Below are positions 37,709 to 46,019 of a stretch of 64,000 bases of DNA, piece after piece. The stretch is from an uncultured Verrucomicrobiota bacterium (GTDB taxonomy: Bacteria > Verrucomicrobiota > Verrucomicrobiia > Opitutales > Opitutaceae). Location: contig CAIVDS010000026.1 in the NCBI GenBank assembly GCA_903904685.1, forward strand, positions 62,001-126,000. Reading direction: 5' to 3'. The position numbers and the translations under genes were made by a program. Position 1 is the first letter of the stretch. Every line of letters starts with the position of its first letter. Below the pieces are notes generated by a model. It worked only from the letters and a program-made list of their open reading frames with translations, was not told the DNA's origin and did no database searches.

Positions 37709-37837
37709 TTAAACTGCGTTGCGGCGGACGGTCTCCCGCCGGGCGAAAGGGTTCTTGATGCCGGGCCGCAGACCGGTGCCGCCGCGCACCATCGAGCCCA
37801 CGCCGACCGCCGCGGCCACCGCCTCGTGTCCGCGCCG
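37709..37837 (-). pseudogene. C-terminal fragment of a phage gene upstream of portal (likely terminase)
   Basis: On the minus strand the frame reads HRRGHEAVAAAVGVGSMVRGG, then a short tail ending FARRETVRRNAV before TAA at 37711-37709. It ends 21 bases before the portal ATG, exactly where Mu-like phages have the large terminase gene. Only about 40 codons look like protein. Beyond 37838 the minus-strand frame turns into the antisense of an unrelated plus-strand reading frame, so the gene is truncated there. Assignment to terminase rests on position only. Confidence 0.35.
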
Positions 37838-38080
37838 ATGTATCGTTACAGTCCTACCACTGGGGCGACTGCCACGGTCACGGTGACCTTCTACAAGGAC
37901 GCCGCCGCCCGCACCGCGCACAAGCAGCCGACCGCCTACCGATCCTACACGGCCACGCCGACCGAGACCGCCGCGACGTTCACATCCGCCGCCGTCACGG
38001 CCACCTCGAATCTCGCCGTTGGCGTTACCTGGGCGCTGACCAAACCCGACCTCGCCGGCGCAACCTTGGCGACCCAGTGA
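37838..38080 (+). CDS. Phage-like small protein or fragment on the opposite strand
   Basis: The plus strand encodes 80 residues beginning MYRYSPTTGATATVTVTFYK and ending PDLAGATLATQ, rich in Thr and Ala with a beta-strand rhythm as in phage structural proteins. There is no ribosome site, and the frame continues upstream without protein-like sequence, so the 5' part is probably missing. A strong plus-strand terminator follows at 38124. It may be the tail of a larger gene joined to the terminase fragment by a rearrangement. I do not recognise the family. Confidence 0.4.
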   Translation: MYRYSPTTGATATVTVTFYKDAAARTAHKQPTAYRSYTATPTETAATFTSAAVTATSNLAVGVTWALTKPDLAGATLATQ

Positions 38081-38123
38081 CGCCCTGATCCATTCGCCTC
38101 GAGCCCCATGCTCGATCGCTGCA

Positions 38124-38155
38124 AGGCCCGTGCACAACCAATGCATGGGCCTTTT
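38124..38155 (+). terminator. Intrinsic terminator after the phage-like fragment
   Basis: AGGCCCGTGCA pairs with TGCATGGGCCT (one mismatch) around a seven-base loop and is followed by five T. It ends plus-strand transcription from the fragment at 37838 and separates it from the convergent GH4 gene. Confidence 0.8.
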
Positions 38156-38190
38156 TGTTTAATGCACCCATCTCACCCGCCGCGGTGGAT

Positions 38191-38202
38191 TGACCCATTC
38201 CA
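38191..38202. repeat. Terminal inverted repeat candidate, right (pair with 36104-36115)
   Basis: TGACCCATTCCA is the exact reverse complement of the left copy. A partial direct repeat CCCATTCCA follows at 38214. No coding sequence is seen between here and the GH4 stop at 38352. Confidence 0.3.
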
Positions 38203-38351
38203 GGGTTTCTCCCCACCCATTCCAACAATTCCGGCGGTTACCGGCCCCTCCGGGAGGACGTCTAAAAAGGGTCAACCGAGCGCGGCGCAAGTTGGCAGAG
38301 CTCATTCCGGCGTGAGAGAGCAGCCGGAGGGGAGTCGTGATCGTCGTGCGA

Positions 38352-39752
38352 TCACAGCTCGTCGACAACTCGGAGCGCGCCGGGCGAGAAGCGGCCCCCT
38401 CTCAGGCCGAGCAATTCCCGATAGAGCGAGCGGAGTTCACGTGAATAAGGTTTTACCGGATACGAAACGAGAGCATGGGCGAGTTGGCGTGGGTCATCAG
38501 TGGCCAAGGCGTCGCCGAGAAGGGTCTGGTGGGCTGCGAGGCCGGCGGCGAGCCCGTGGACGACATCGGGTATCTCAAGGGGGACCGAGGATGACGGACG
38601 GATGTCGTTTTTGAAAAGAATCTGGCTGTATTCGACCGTATGCCGGTCTTTGATACCCGCGATGGCACCGTGGTTGGGGCGGCTGGTTACGATCCGAGCC
38701 TCACGCACACCCGCGAAGGCGGCGAAGATGCGCACAAAGATATCTTCATCATGCCGACGGAAACGATGGTCGGTATCGCCGAAGTCGCGCCAGAAGGCAT
38801 CGTTGAGATCACGTCCGAGAAAATCATTGAAGGTGCGATCACCGTCCGCACGGGCTGCAGCGCGCCGGGCGAGACTGGCGGCGAGATCCGCGGCACCGAG
38901 CTCGCGATATGCTTCCCGCGCGTCGGCTACGGCTTCGTCATACATGAGGTGGTCCATGCCGTCACCTTCGGTCGAGAAGACGAGGACCCCGAGTTCGCGC
39001 CAAATGCGGGCGAGGCGGGAGACGCTGCGGGTGATGTTGCTGCGGGCGCCGGCATCCCAGCGGGAATGGAGGGCTGGGGGCTGCCAGTCGGGGCTGAGGT
39101 GGCGGTCGAGTGCGGCGAAAAGATCTCCGTCTTTCCAAGAAGCTTTCACGATATAACTGAGATGATTGATGCCGGCGACCAGCACGTCGATCCCGGGGGC
39201 TTCTTCATCACGACCGAAAAGGCGGGGAATGTCCGAAAGGTGGTTGGTAAAACCGGCGCAGACACCAAGGGCGCGGATGCGGGTGTGATTGTTGATCATA
39301 CCGGAGATCACCGCGACGGGGTTAACGAAGTTGATCAGCCAGGCATCGGGGCAGTGGCGCTCCATGCGTCGAGCAAGGTCGAGCAAGACGGGCGCTATGC
39401 TGACGGCACACAACGAACCGGTGGGCGAGACGTTGTCGGAACTGATGAAACCGTGCCGAAGTGAAACCCATTGGGCGCGGTCGAAAAACTCGGCACTGGT
39501 TGCCGGCATGATGACGGCGACGACGGATGCGCCGGGAAGAGCCTCGTCGAGAGACGCAGTCCAAGTGACGCGGCATCCGGAACGACGTTGCTCCGGGGTC
39601 TTGAGAAGCATGCGGCCCATGGCCTCGGCACGGGCGAGATTGAGATCACAGAGGCAGATTTCTCCGGCGTCGAGGACTCCGGGGAGGGCGAGTGTGCTGC
39701 GGGATATGGAGAGCACGCGATGGGCGCCGCCGCCAATAAACACAAGTTTCAT
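38352..39752 (-). CDS. Divergent GH4-family glycosidase
   Basis: A 466-residue NAD-dependent GH4-type protein. KLVFIGGGAHRVLSISRSTLA forms the Rossmann turn. The active-site landmarks are INFVNPVAVISGM near residue 140, LGVCAGFTNHL near 163 (metal Cys retained), and VAGINHLSYIVKA near 193 (metal His retained). FSTEGDGMDHLMYDEA near 262 replaces the usual STGHxSEYLPY region, so the catalytic-Tyr environment differs from classical MelA/AglA members. The protein is Arg/Ala-rich at the C-terminus. It is downstream of an MFS transporter on the same strand, 127 bases apart, suggesting uptake of its substrate. The substrate is unknown and could be an atypical glycoside. Confidence 0.85.
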   Translation of the reverse strand: MKLVFIGGGAHRVLSISRSTLALPGVLDAGEICLCDLNLARAEAMGRMLLKTPEQRRSGCRVTWTASLDEALPGASVVAVIMPATSAEFFDRAQWVSLRHGFISSDNVSPTGSLCAVSIAPVLLDLARRMERHCPDAWLINFVNPVAVISGMINNHTRIRALGVCAGFTNHLSDIPRLFGRDEEAPGIDVLVAGINHLSYIVKASWKDGDLFAALDRHLSPDWQPPALHSRWDAGARSNITRSVSRLARIWRELGVLVFSTEGDGMDHLMYDEAVADAREAYRELGAADLAASLARRAAARADGDRTFNDFLGRDLNDAFWRDFGDTDHRFRRHDEDIFVRIFAAFAGVREARIVTSRPNHGAIAGIKDRHTVEYSQILFKNDIRPSSSVPLEIPDVVHGLAAGLAAHQTLLGDALATDDPRQLAHALVSYPVKPYSRELRSLYRELLGLRGGRFSPGALRVVDEL

Positions 39753-39879
39753 AGCTCTTCATTACCGTGAAGATAAGGGACGGGGTTTGTCAATTTTAGC
39801 GCTGGCCGCCGCTTTTCAAGAAATCGAAGTGAGCGGAGTAACCACACGGCACTCCCATCCGCAGCGACAGATCCAGGCA

Positions 39880-41322
39880 TCACTCTCGCCGGCGACGATA
39901 AAACAAGTAGTCTACCAGAAAGGTCAGGCCCAGCACCGACACCACGTTACGGTAGGATCGCATCGCCCCCACCAACTGCGAAATCGGCTGCGACTTCGGC
40001 TCGGTCACCCGCAACAAAAGCATCACCGTGGACATGATCAGCGTATGGTAAATTGCCGCGCCCCACTGGTAAACCGTTAGCTTGTCCCACCCCTGCGCCA
40101 GCGCCATATCCAGCAACCAGCCCCCCATGATCGGCGCCACCGTCGCCGGCAGTGCCGTCACCGCCATGTTCACGCTGATCGCGGTCGTTTTCGCCTCAGG
40201 CGGCACGATCTTCAGCAACAACCCAAACAACCCCTGCATGAACCCCGCCGCAAATACACCGGCCACGGCCCACATCAGGTAGAGTACCCAAAGCCGCTCC
40301 GGCGTCGTCACCGTCCACAGATAGCCGTTCATCATCCATGTGATCAGGCAAAAAACCATCACCGGCCGGTTGCCGTAACGGTCGATAAACGGCCCCCAGC
40401 CCACCATCGCTGCCGCACCCGTGATGCTCGACAACACCACCAGCGTCGTCACCTGCGATACCGACATCCTAAGCACATCGAGCATAAACACGTTGAAAAA
40501 CGGCCCCATCAGATTGATCGTAAACCCGAAGGCTGCGCCAAACCACAGGTAACGCAGAAACTGCGGCTGCTCCAGTATCCGTTGCAATTGCCACTGCCAG
40601 GAACGGTTCGTCGCCCGCTGCACTCCGCCGGCCGCGCCATCACCTGCTTTCACCGCCAAATCCACTGGCGAATAGGTTTTCCCCTGCATGCACAACGAAC
40701 TCACCCGCATCAACATCGAGCCTCCTAACAGCATCGCCAACCCAAACAACAACCCCTTCTCCCCGCCCTCACCGTCTTGCGCCAGCCACCATCCCACAAA
40801 AATCAAAAACACCACCGTTGCCACCTGTTGGGCCGCGTTGCGGCGTCCAAAATATTTACCGCGGATACGCTCCGGCGCAAACTCCTGCACCCATGAGGTC
40901 CAACTTACCGCTATCAGGGACATCGCCGCCGCCTGCACCGCAAAAAAGCCGATCAGGATGAAAAATACGCCGTGCGTACCATCCTGCCTCAAAAAGGGCA
41001 ACACCCCGACCAGAGCAAACACCGTCGCGCAATGCACCCAACCACCCACCAAAGCCAGGCGTTTCGCGGTGAAATGCCGGTTGAGCGCCGGCATCACCCC
41101 GACCTGAAGCGCGTTGAACAACGCCTGCAACGACACCAGAATCCCGAACCGCGCAACCGATAAATGGAAGTAACGCGTTAGTAAAACCGTCATCACCACA
41201 TTGCCGGGCGCCGCCAAAAACATGGAAGGCACTCCGAACATGACCTCCCAGAGGCAATATTGCAGGTTGCGACGCAGGCGGGAAGGGCGACGGGTGGGTG
41301 ACATGTCAAAGTGAGACACCAT
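39880..41322 (-). CDS. MFS transporter
   Basis: A 480-residue inner-membrane major-facilitator permease with about 12 hydrophobic segments. The inter-helix loop ERIRGKYFGRRN near residue 150 matches the conserved MFS loop, and FIDRYGNRPVMV near 317 the second-half equivalent. The early LAAPGNVVMTVLLTRYFHLSVARFG resembles sugar-type porters. Start ATG 41322; ATG 41304 is an alternative. It precedes the divergent GH4 gene at 38352, so it is probably the uptake system for that enzyme's substrate (context inference). Confidence 0.88.
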   Translation of the reverse strand: MVSHFDMSPTRRPSRLRRNLQYCLWEVMFGVPSMFLAAPGNVVMTVLLTRYFHLSVARFGILVSLQALFNALQVGVMPALNRHFTAKRLALVGGWVHCATVFALVGVLPFLRQDGTHGVFFILIGFFAVQAAAMSLIAVSWTSWVQEFAPERIRGKYFGRRNAAQQVATVVFLIFVGWWLAQDGEGGEKGLLFGLAMLLGGSMLMRVSSLCMQGKTYSPVDLAVKAGDGAAGGVQRATNRSWQWQLQRILEQPQFLRYLWFGAAFGFTINLMGPFFNVFMLDVLRMSVSQVTTLVVLSSITGAAAMVGWGPFIDRYGNRPVMVFCLITWMMNGYLWTVTTPERLWVLYLMWAVAGVFAAGFMQGLFGLLLKIVPPEAKTTAISVNMAVTALPATVAPIMGGWLLDMALAQGWDKLTVYQWGAAIYHTLIMSTVMLLLRVTEPKSQPISQLVGAMRSYRNVVSVLGLTFLVDYLFYRRRRE

Positions 41323-41426
41323 CCTTTAAAAGTTTCGCGAGGCGCAATGCACGTGATAAATTTCCCAAGAGAACGTCTGATATCGACAGCTATATGGTAT
41401 TGGACTCCAGGCTGGAGTGTCAGGAA

Positions 41427-41660
41427 TCACTTGCTCGGCGAGCCGGGAGTGGATGATGGAGGAAACGGCAACCGGGGTGGACCAAGGCGAGCTGCAGAGG
41501 CGATATGATCTTCGGGTTTAGAAGGATTGGAGGTGGGGGATGCGCGGATCACCTGCGGGCAGGTGGAATCCGGCTTGGGCAATCCGCCTGAGGAATAGGG
41601 CGAGATATCCCGGTCGATGGCGGGAGTGAACAACAGCTCGATTGAGTGCTGGCCGTCCAC
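41427..41660 (-). pseudogene. Possible gene remnant in a 500-base gap
   Basis: On the minus strand an open stretch reads LEVDGQHSIELLFTPAIDRDI, then SPYSSGGLPKPDS, and ends SAARLGPPRLPFPPSS before a stop. The first half looks protein-like, while the Pro/Ser-rich tail does not. There is no ATG or ribosome site, and an in-frame TGA lies a few codons upstream. I do not recognise it. The rest of 41323-41828 shows no gene. An AT-rich patch at about 41675-41700 (ataaataactcaatttgtaa) could hold a promoter. Confidence 0.25.
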
Positions 41661-41828
41661 CTCCAGTGCTTCGTTATAAATAACTCAATTTGTAAGTTAT
41701 GGCAAACTCCTCTCCCTGGCAAGTGGGAAGACCTTTGAAAATTGATCGGTGTATGCACCCGGTTGCGCTGTAGCCGCCCTCGCCCCCCGGTGGTAATCTC
41801 GACGCGGACGCAACGATGCACTATTTAA

Positions 41829-42182
41829 TTACATCGGGCATTTCATGCAACCGGCGGCGCTATCTTTGATTTTTGGCTTCGTTGCGGCCACGGCATCGAT
41901 TTCTTTTAGGTATTTTGCCGGGTCTTTCTTGAATTTTCCGATGCACATCTTGCAACAGAAGCGCACAAGGCGGTCCGGCTGGCCCTCCTGCTTGTAGACA
42001 TAATCGATGGGCAGGCCCATGTCTCCGGCGACGAGGGCTTCACCAGAGACCACACAGGCAGAGAGCGGGTAAGCGGCCTTGGCTTTGGCGAGGTCGAACG
42101 TATCGGCGGCATGGGCGAAGGCGACAATGAAGAAACCAACGATGAGGGCTAGAACGAGACGAACGGATTTGATGAATTTCAT
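41829..42182 (-). CDS. Periplasmic YHS/TRASH-like metal-binding protein
   Basis: A 117-residue exported protein. The signal peptide VRLVLALIVGFFIVAFAHAADT is cleaved after AHA near residue 25. The mature part has ACVVSGEALVAG, then VRFCCKMCIGKFKKDPAKYLKEI, a pattern seen in YHS/TRASH-type domains that bind copper or other soft metals with cysteines. The C-terminal CMKCP adds another CxxC. Function is unproven. It may be a copper chaperone, but it is far from the copper ATPase. Confidence 0.82.
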   Translation of the reverse strand: MKFIKSVRLVLALIVGFFIVAFAHAADTFDLAKAKAAYPLSACVVSGEALVAGDMGLPIDYVYKQEGQPDRLVRFCCKMCIGKFKKDPAKYLKEIDAVAATKPKIKDSAAGCMKCPM

Positions 42183-42299
42183 GTGTGGTGAAGGAATGTG
42201 GTTCAGACGTAATACGCAACCGGACGGTACATCCCTTGGAATTTAAAAAAGAGCGGATATGACAGTCGTTTAAATAACGCTGTGTTAAAAATCGAAGTA

Positions 42300-42389
42300 T
42301 CACTGCAACACGGCGAAGTCGGGATCATGAGGGGCTTCCTTTTTCCATGTCGGTTCGCGAGCGAAGACTAGGGCGAGCCCGCAAGACAT
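42300..42389 (-). other. 29-codon open frame of doubtful coding value
   Basis: ATG at 42389 reads MSCGLALVFAREPTWKK and continues EAPHDPDFAVLQ before TGA. The end looks like a real protein terminus, and the frame stays open for ten codons upstream of the ATG, so it may be a gene tail. It is too short to support a function. Bases 42323-42340 nearly repeat 42574-42591 in the adjacent Gfo/Idh gene (17 of 18). Confidence 0.2.
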
Positions 42390-42480
42390 GACTTGGTCAA
42401 GCTGGCGTGGGCTGCAACGCAGCGCAATCCATCAGCCCCCTTTGCTACCCCCGCTTCCATCCCCGATGTTGGCGGACGTA

Positions 42481-43515
42481 TCAGGCGTATTTGGCGGGCA
42501 AGGTACGGCCTTGCCTAGCGCTTTGGGCAGCAAGGTCGAGGATGTGGATCGGGCGACGAGACCACTCGGCGGTGATCACGAGGGGCTTCCTGCGCACAAG
42601 GTGGTCGCGAACGTTTTGGTAGTAGCGTTCGCCTTCGTCCTTGGGGTTGGGGAGCTGGGTGGTGATGACGCGGCCGTCCCGGTGCTGGTAGAGCTTGGAG
42701 TTGCCTCCATCTAAAAGCAGCGTGCCAGTGGTGCCGGTGACTTCAAGCCAACCCTCCTTTCCCTTGGAATCAATCTGGGTGACGGCCAAGGTGAGCCATT
42801 GGCCGCCTTTGAAGCGCACGACCGCGTAGCCTTCGTCCTCGTTGGTGTCTTTCTTCCAAGCGGTCTTTGGCGCCCAGAAGCCCTCGTGCGCGAAACCGGC
42901 CACCTCGGTGATGGGAGCGTCGATGAGCTGGAGGGAATATTCGAGGAGGTGAACTCCCCAGTCGTAAAGGATGCCTCCGGAAATCGAGCGACTGGTGCGC
43001 CACCAATCGCGAGGCTGGCCATAGCCGCCCATGTGAGCCTCGATGCGCACGATGTCGCCGATGAGTTTCTGTTTCTTGACGAGGTCAACGGCCTGAAGGA
43101 TGCGACCGTCCCAATGGCGGTTATGATAAGTCGAAAGCATCACCCCGGATTTCTTCGCGGCGGTGATCATCGCATCGACCTCCTTCGTGGTGATGGCGAG
43201 GGGTTTTTCGCAGACGACGTGGCGGCCGGCGCGCAGACACTGGAGCGCGAGAGGGGCGTGCGTGTTGTGCGGAGTGATGAGCACGACGAGGTTGACCGCT
43301 GATTTTTTCAGCATGGCCGCGACGGACACGTAGGTCTCGATGCCGGGAAAATCCTGCGTGGCAACAGCCAGACGGGAGGCGTCCACTTCGGCGACGGCGA
43401 CGGGAGTCATGCCGGCGGCCTGCATCTGCTGGAGGTGCTGACGACCCATGTTAAAGGCGCCGCCGTAACCTATGACACCGACTTTGATTTCGGAGGGTTT
43501 CTTGCAGGTCTTCAT
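42481..43515 (-). CDS. Gfo/Idh/MocA oxidoreductase, ThuB-like by context
   Basis: A 344-residue oxidoreductase. It opens IKVGVIGYGGAFNMGRQHLQQM. LITPHNTHAPLALQCLRAGRHVVCEKPLA near residue 95 has the EKP motif, and STYHNRHWDGRI near 128 and GGILYDWGVHLLEYSLQLI near 184 give the substrate His positions. It follows the ThuA-like gene by 15 bases on the same strand. In rhizobia, ThuA and ThuB (a Gfo/Idh dehydrogenase) act together in disaccharide use via 3-keto sugars, so this pair could do the same. The exact sugar is not known. Confidence 0.88.
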   Translation of the reverse strand: MKTCKKPSEIKVGVIGYGGAFNMGRQHLQQMQAAGMTPVAVAEVDASRLAVATQDFPGIETYVSVAAMLKKSAVNLVVLITPHNTHAPLALQCLRAGRHVVCEKPLAITTKEVDAMITAAKKSGVMLSTYHNRHWDGRILQAVDLVKKQKLIGDIVRIEAHMGGYGQPRDWWRTSRSISGGILYDWGVHLLEYSLQLIDAPITEVAGFAHEGFWAPKTAWKKDTNEDEGYAVVRFKGGQWLTLAVTQIDSKGKEGWLEVTGTTGTLLLDGGNSKLYQHRDGRVITTQLPNPKDEGERYYQNVRDHLVRRKPLVITAEWSRRPIHILDLAAQSARQGRTLPAKYA

Positions 43516-43530
43516 GGAAAGACTTGTTGA

Positions 43531-44172
43531 TCAGAGCACGCCAGCGGCCCAGAGAACGCCTTGAACGGTGAGTGTACGTGCGGCGAGGAAGTTGGTGAAT
43601 TCTTCGGGCGCGTGGCCAAGGGCGTTGTAGAAGATGCGGCCCCGCCCCCACATTTTGATCCAAGCGACAGGCATCACGGCGACCCGGCCTTCGTAAACAT
43701 AGAGGGTGTCGGCGAGAATATGCACGCCGGGGTCCATCATCATGTAATACTGTTCGGATTTATAGGCAAAGGTGCTTGGCAACCCGGCGGTGATGGGGCT
43801 GGCGAAATCACGGATGTTGACGGTGTAGTCGCCGACATGCGGGTGGCCGACGAAGTGGCCGCCGGTCATCCATTCGTAGTCGAGATTGCCGCGGAAAGCG
43901 TCGCCCATGCCGCCATGGACGCCGGCGAGGCCGACGCCGGAGCGCACGGCCTCTTGCAGGCCTTTGCTTTGCTCGGGGGTGAGCTGGCCCATCGTCCAGC
44001 AAGGGAAGATGACGGAGAAACCCTTGAGGGCTACGGGATCGGCGAGGCGGTCCAAGGTGGTGTCGATCACGGTTTCAAAGCCGTGGGCTTGGAGCTCATT
44101 GGCGAAGAGCTGGACAACTTTTTCAGGATGATGGCCATCCCAGCCACCTGTGAGAAAGAGGACGCGTTTCAT
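43531..44172 (-). CDS. ThuA-like domain protein
   Basis: A 213-residue ThuA/trehalose-utilisation domain protein with a glutamine-amidotransferase-like fold. It opens KRVLFLTGGWDGHHPEKVVQLFANEL. IFPCWTMGQLTPEQSKGLQEAVRSGVGLAGVHGG near residue 75 holds the family GxHGG turn, followed by WMTGGHFVGHP and NALGHAPEEF. It carries no signal peptide, so it is cytoplasmic. It lies directly upstream of the Gfo/Idh gene, forming a likely two-gene unit, and is divergent from the aldo/keto reductase. Confidence 0.9.
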   Translation of the reverse strand: MKRVLFLTGGWDGHHPEKVVQLFANELQAHGFETVIDTTLDRLADPVALKGFSVIFPCWTMGQLTPEQSKGLQEAVRSGVGLAGVHGGMGDAFRGNLDYEWMTGGHFVGHPHVGDYTVNIRDFASPITAGLPSTFAYKSEQYYMMMDPGVHILADTLYVYEGRVAVMPVAWIKMWGRGRIFYNALGHAPEEFTNFLAARTLTVQGVLWAAGVL

Positions 44173-44332
44173 ATTTTAAATGTATGGGTGATTATCGTAA
44201 TAGACTCGTGTGGCGGTTGGAATGGATACGCTTGTCAAAAACATGGATTTTCTGGTCAAGTATTAGGGCGGTTACACGATTCCACATCTGTGCTATCCGA
44301 CTCCTTTCCCACGCTGCTTTATTGTTTCCATC

Positions 44333-45322
44333 ATGTATTCTCCCTCCCCTACGCGTTACGATACGCCGGCCCTTTACCGCCGTTGCGGCCGTTCCGGTCT
44401 CCAGCTTCCCCTGATCTCCCTGGGGCTCTGGCATAATTTTGGCGGCGTGGATGTTTATGAAACCGGCCGGGTCATCGTGCGCCGCGCCTTTGATCTTGGC
44501 ATCACCCATTTCGACCTCGCCAACAATTACGGTCCCCCTCCCGGCTCCGCTGAGGAAAATTTCGGCAGGATTCTCCGCGCCGACCTCGCCGCCCACCGCG
44601 ACGAACTGATCGTCGCCACTAAGGCCGGCTATCACATGTGGGCCGGACCCTACGGCGAATGGGGTTCGCGCAAATACCTGCTCTCCTCCCTCGACCAGTC
44701 ACTCAAGCGCCTCGGCCTTGATTACGTGGATATTTTTTATCATCATCGGCCGGACCCAAATACTCCGCTTGAGGAATCGATGGGGGCGCTCGCCCACGCC
44801 GTGCGCAGCGGCAAAGCACTCTACGTCGGCCTCTCCAACTACAAGCCCGAGGAAACCGCCCGCGCCGCCCGTATCCTTCGCGACCTCGGCACACCCACGC
44901 TCATTCATCAGCCGGTCTACAACATGTTCAACCGGTGGATCGAACCCGCGCTCCTCGACGTCCTCGCCAATGAGGGCATGGGGTGCATTCCCTTCTCTCC
45001 CCTCGCCCAAGGTCTGCTCACCAACCGCTATCTCGCCGGCATCCCCGTCGATGCCCGTGCCGCCAAATCCCACGGGTTCCTTAAGGCCGACCGCATCACT
45101 CCCGAGGTGCTTACCAAAGTCAAAAAGCTGAACGTCATCGCCCAAACCCGCGGTCAGTCTCTGGCCCAGATGTCGCTTGCTTGGACCGTGCGCGATCCAC
45201 GCGTCACCACCGCCCTCATCGGCGCGAGCAAAGTCTCGCAGCTAGAGGATAACTTCGCCGCCCTCAACACCCTCGATTTCACCTCCGACGAGCTGGCGCA
45301 AATCGACGCGATCCTCGCGTGA
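44333..45322 (+). CDS. Aldo/keto reductase, YghZ-like
   Basis: A 329-residue NADPH-dependent aldo/keto reductase of the YghZ/Kv-beta-type group. The catalytic Tyr lies in FDLANNYGPPPGSAEENFG near residue 62, the Lys in LIVATKAGYHMWAGPYGEWGSRKYL near 96, and the His in DIFYHHRPDPNTPLEES near 137. SPLAQGLLTNRYL and TALIGASKVSQLEDN (coenzyme) follow. YghZ homologues reduce L-glyceraldehyde 3-phosphate and other aldehydes. rsmE starts within its stop codon (GTGA), so they are co-transcribed. It is divergent from the ThuA gene. Confidence 0.92.
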   Translation: MYSPSPTRYDTPALYRRCGRSGLQLPLISLGLWHNFGGVDVYETGRVIVRRAFDLGITHFDLANNYGPPPGSAEENFGRILRADLAAHRDELIVATKAGYHMWAGPYGEWGSRKYLLSSLDQSLKRLGLDYVDIFYHHRPDPNTPLEESMGALAHAVRSGKALYVGLSNYKPEETARAARILRDLGTPTLIHQPVYNMFNRWIEPALLDVLANEGMGCIPFSPLAQGLLTNRYLAGIPVDARAAKSHGFLKADRITPEVLTKVKKLNVIAQTRGQSLAQMSLAWTVRDPRVTTALIGASKVSQLEDNFAALNTLDFTSDELAQIDAILA

Positions 45323-46014
45323 ACCTGGTTCTCTTCGAGACGGCCGAACTCGCCGCGACGCTCCCGCGCACCGATCCGCGCGCGCAGCACATTCTCAATG
45401 TTCTTGGCCGGGCCGAAAGTGATACCTTCGACGTCGGCTTGGTCAACGGCCCGCTCGGCAAAGCCACGCTCGCCGCAATCACGCCCGACGCGCTCATCCT
45501 GACCTTTGTCTGGAGTGCGCCGCTCGCCGCACTACCGGCAACCACTCTAATCATCGGCCTGCCCCGTCCACAGACCGCACGCAACATCCTGCGCGATGCC
45601 ACCACACTCGGCGCGACCTGCATCCATTTTGTCGCCACGGAACGGGCCGATCCCAACTACGCCGCCAGCACGCTCTGGACGACCGGCGAATGGCGGCGTC
45701 ACTGCCTGACGGGTGCCGCCCAAGCCTTTGACACACGCATCCCAAAAGTCACCTGGACGCGCACCCTCGCCTCGGCCATCACCGCCCTGCCCATCTCGGC
45801 CAGTCGCCTAGCTCTCGACAACTACGAGGCCACGGCTGCGCTTCGCGTGGAAACAAAGGAGGCCGTACTGGCCTTTGGCCCCGAACGCGGCTGGGGACCG
45901 ACCGATCGCGAAGCTCTGCGCGCGGCTGGCTTTACGCTTGTTCACCTCGGCCGGCGTGTCCTGCGCGTCGAGACGGCAGTGGTCGCCGCACTCGCCATCG
46001 TCCATCTCGGATAA
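45319..46014 (+). CDS. rsmE: 16S rRNA (uracil1498-N3)-methyltransferase
   Basis: A 231-residue SPOUT-class methyltransferase that methylates N3 of U1498 of 16S rRNA. The family signature is the trefoil-knot end: AVLAFGPERGWGPTDREALRAAGF, then HLGRRVLRVETAVVAALAI, with GPERG in place of GPEGG. It begins with GTG overlapping the aldo/keto reductase stop. The small N-terminal PUA-like domain (about residues 1-70) is present. It is convergent with rsmD, 5 bases apart. Confidence 0.93.
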   Translation: MNLVLFETAELAATLPRTDPRAQHILNVLGRAESDTFDVGLVNGPLGKATLAAITPDALILTFVWSAPLAALPATTLIIGLPRPQTARNILRDATTLGATCIHFVATERADPNYAASTLWTTGEWRRHCLTGAAQAFDTRIPKVTWTRTLASAITALPISASRLALDNYEATAALRVETKEAVLAFGPERGWGPTDREALRAAGFTLVHLGRRVLRVETAVVAALAIVHLG

Positions 46015-46019
46015 AATCC

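Noticed and set aside
37709-38146. Single 145-residue minus-strand gene spanning the phage junction
   Set aside because: Only the last 40 residues look like protein. The rest is antisense to the Thr-rich plus-strand frame.
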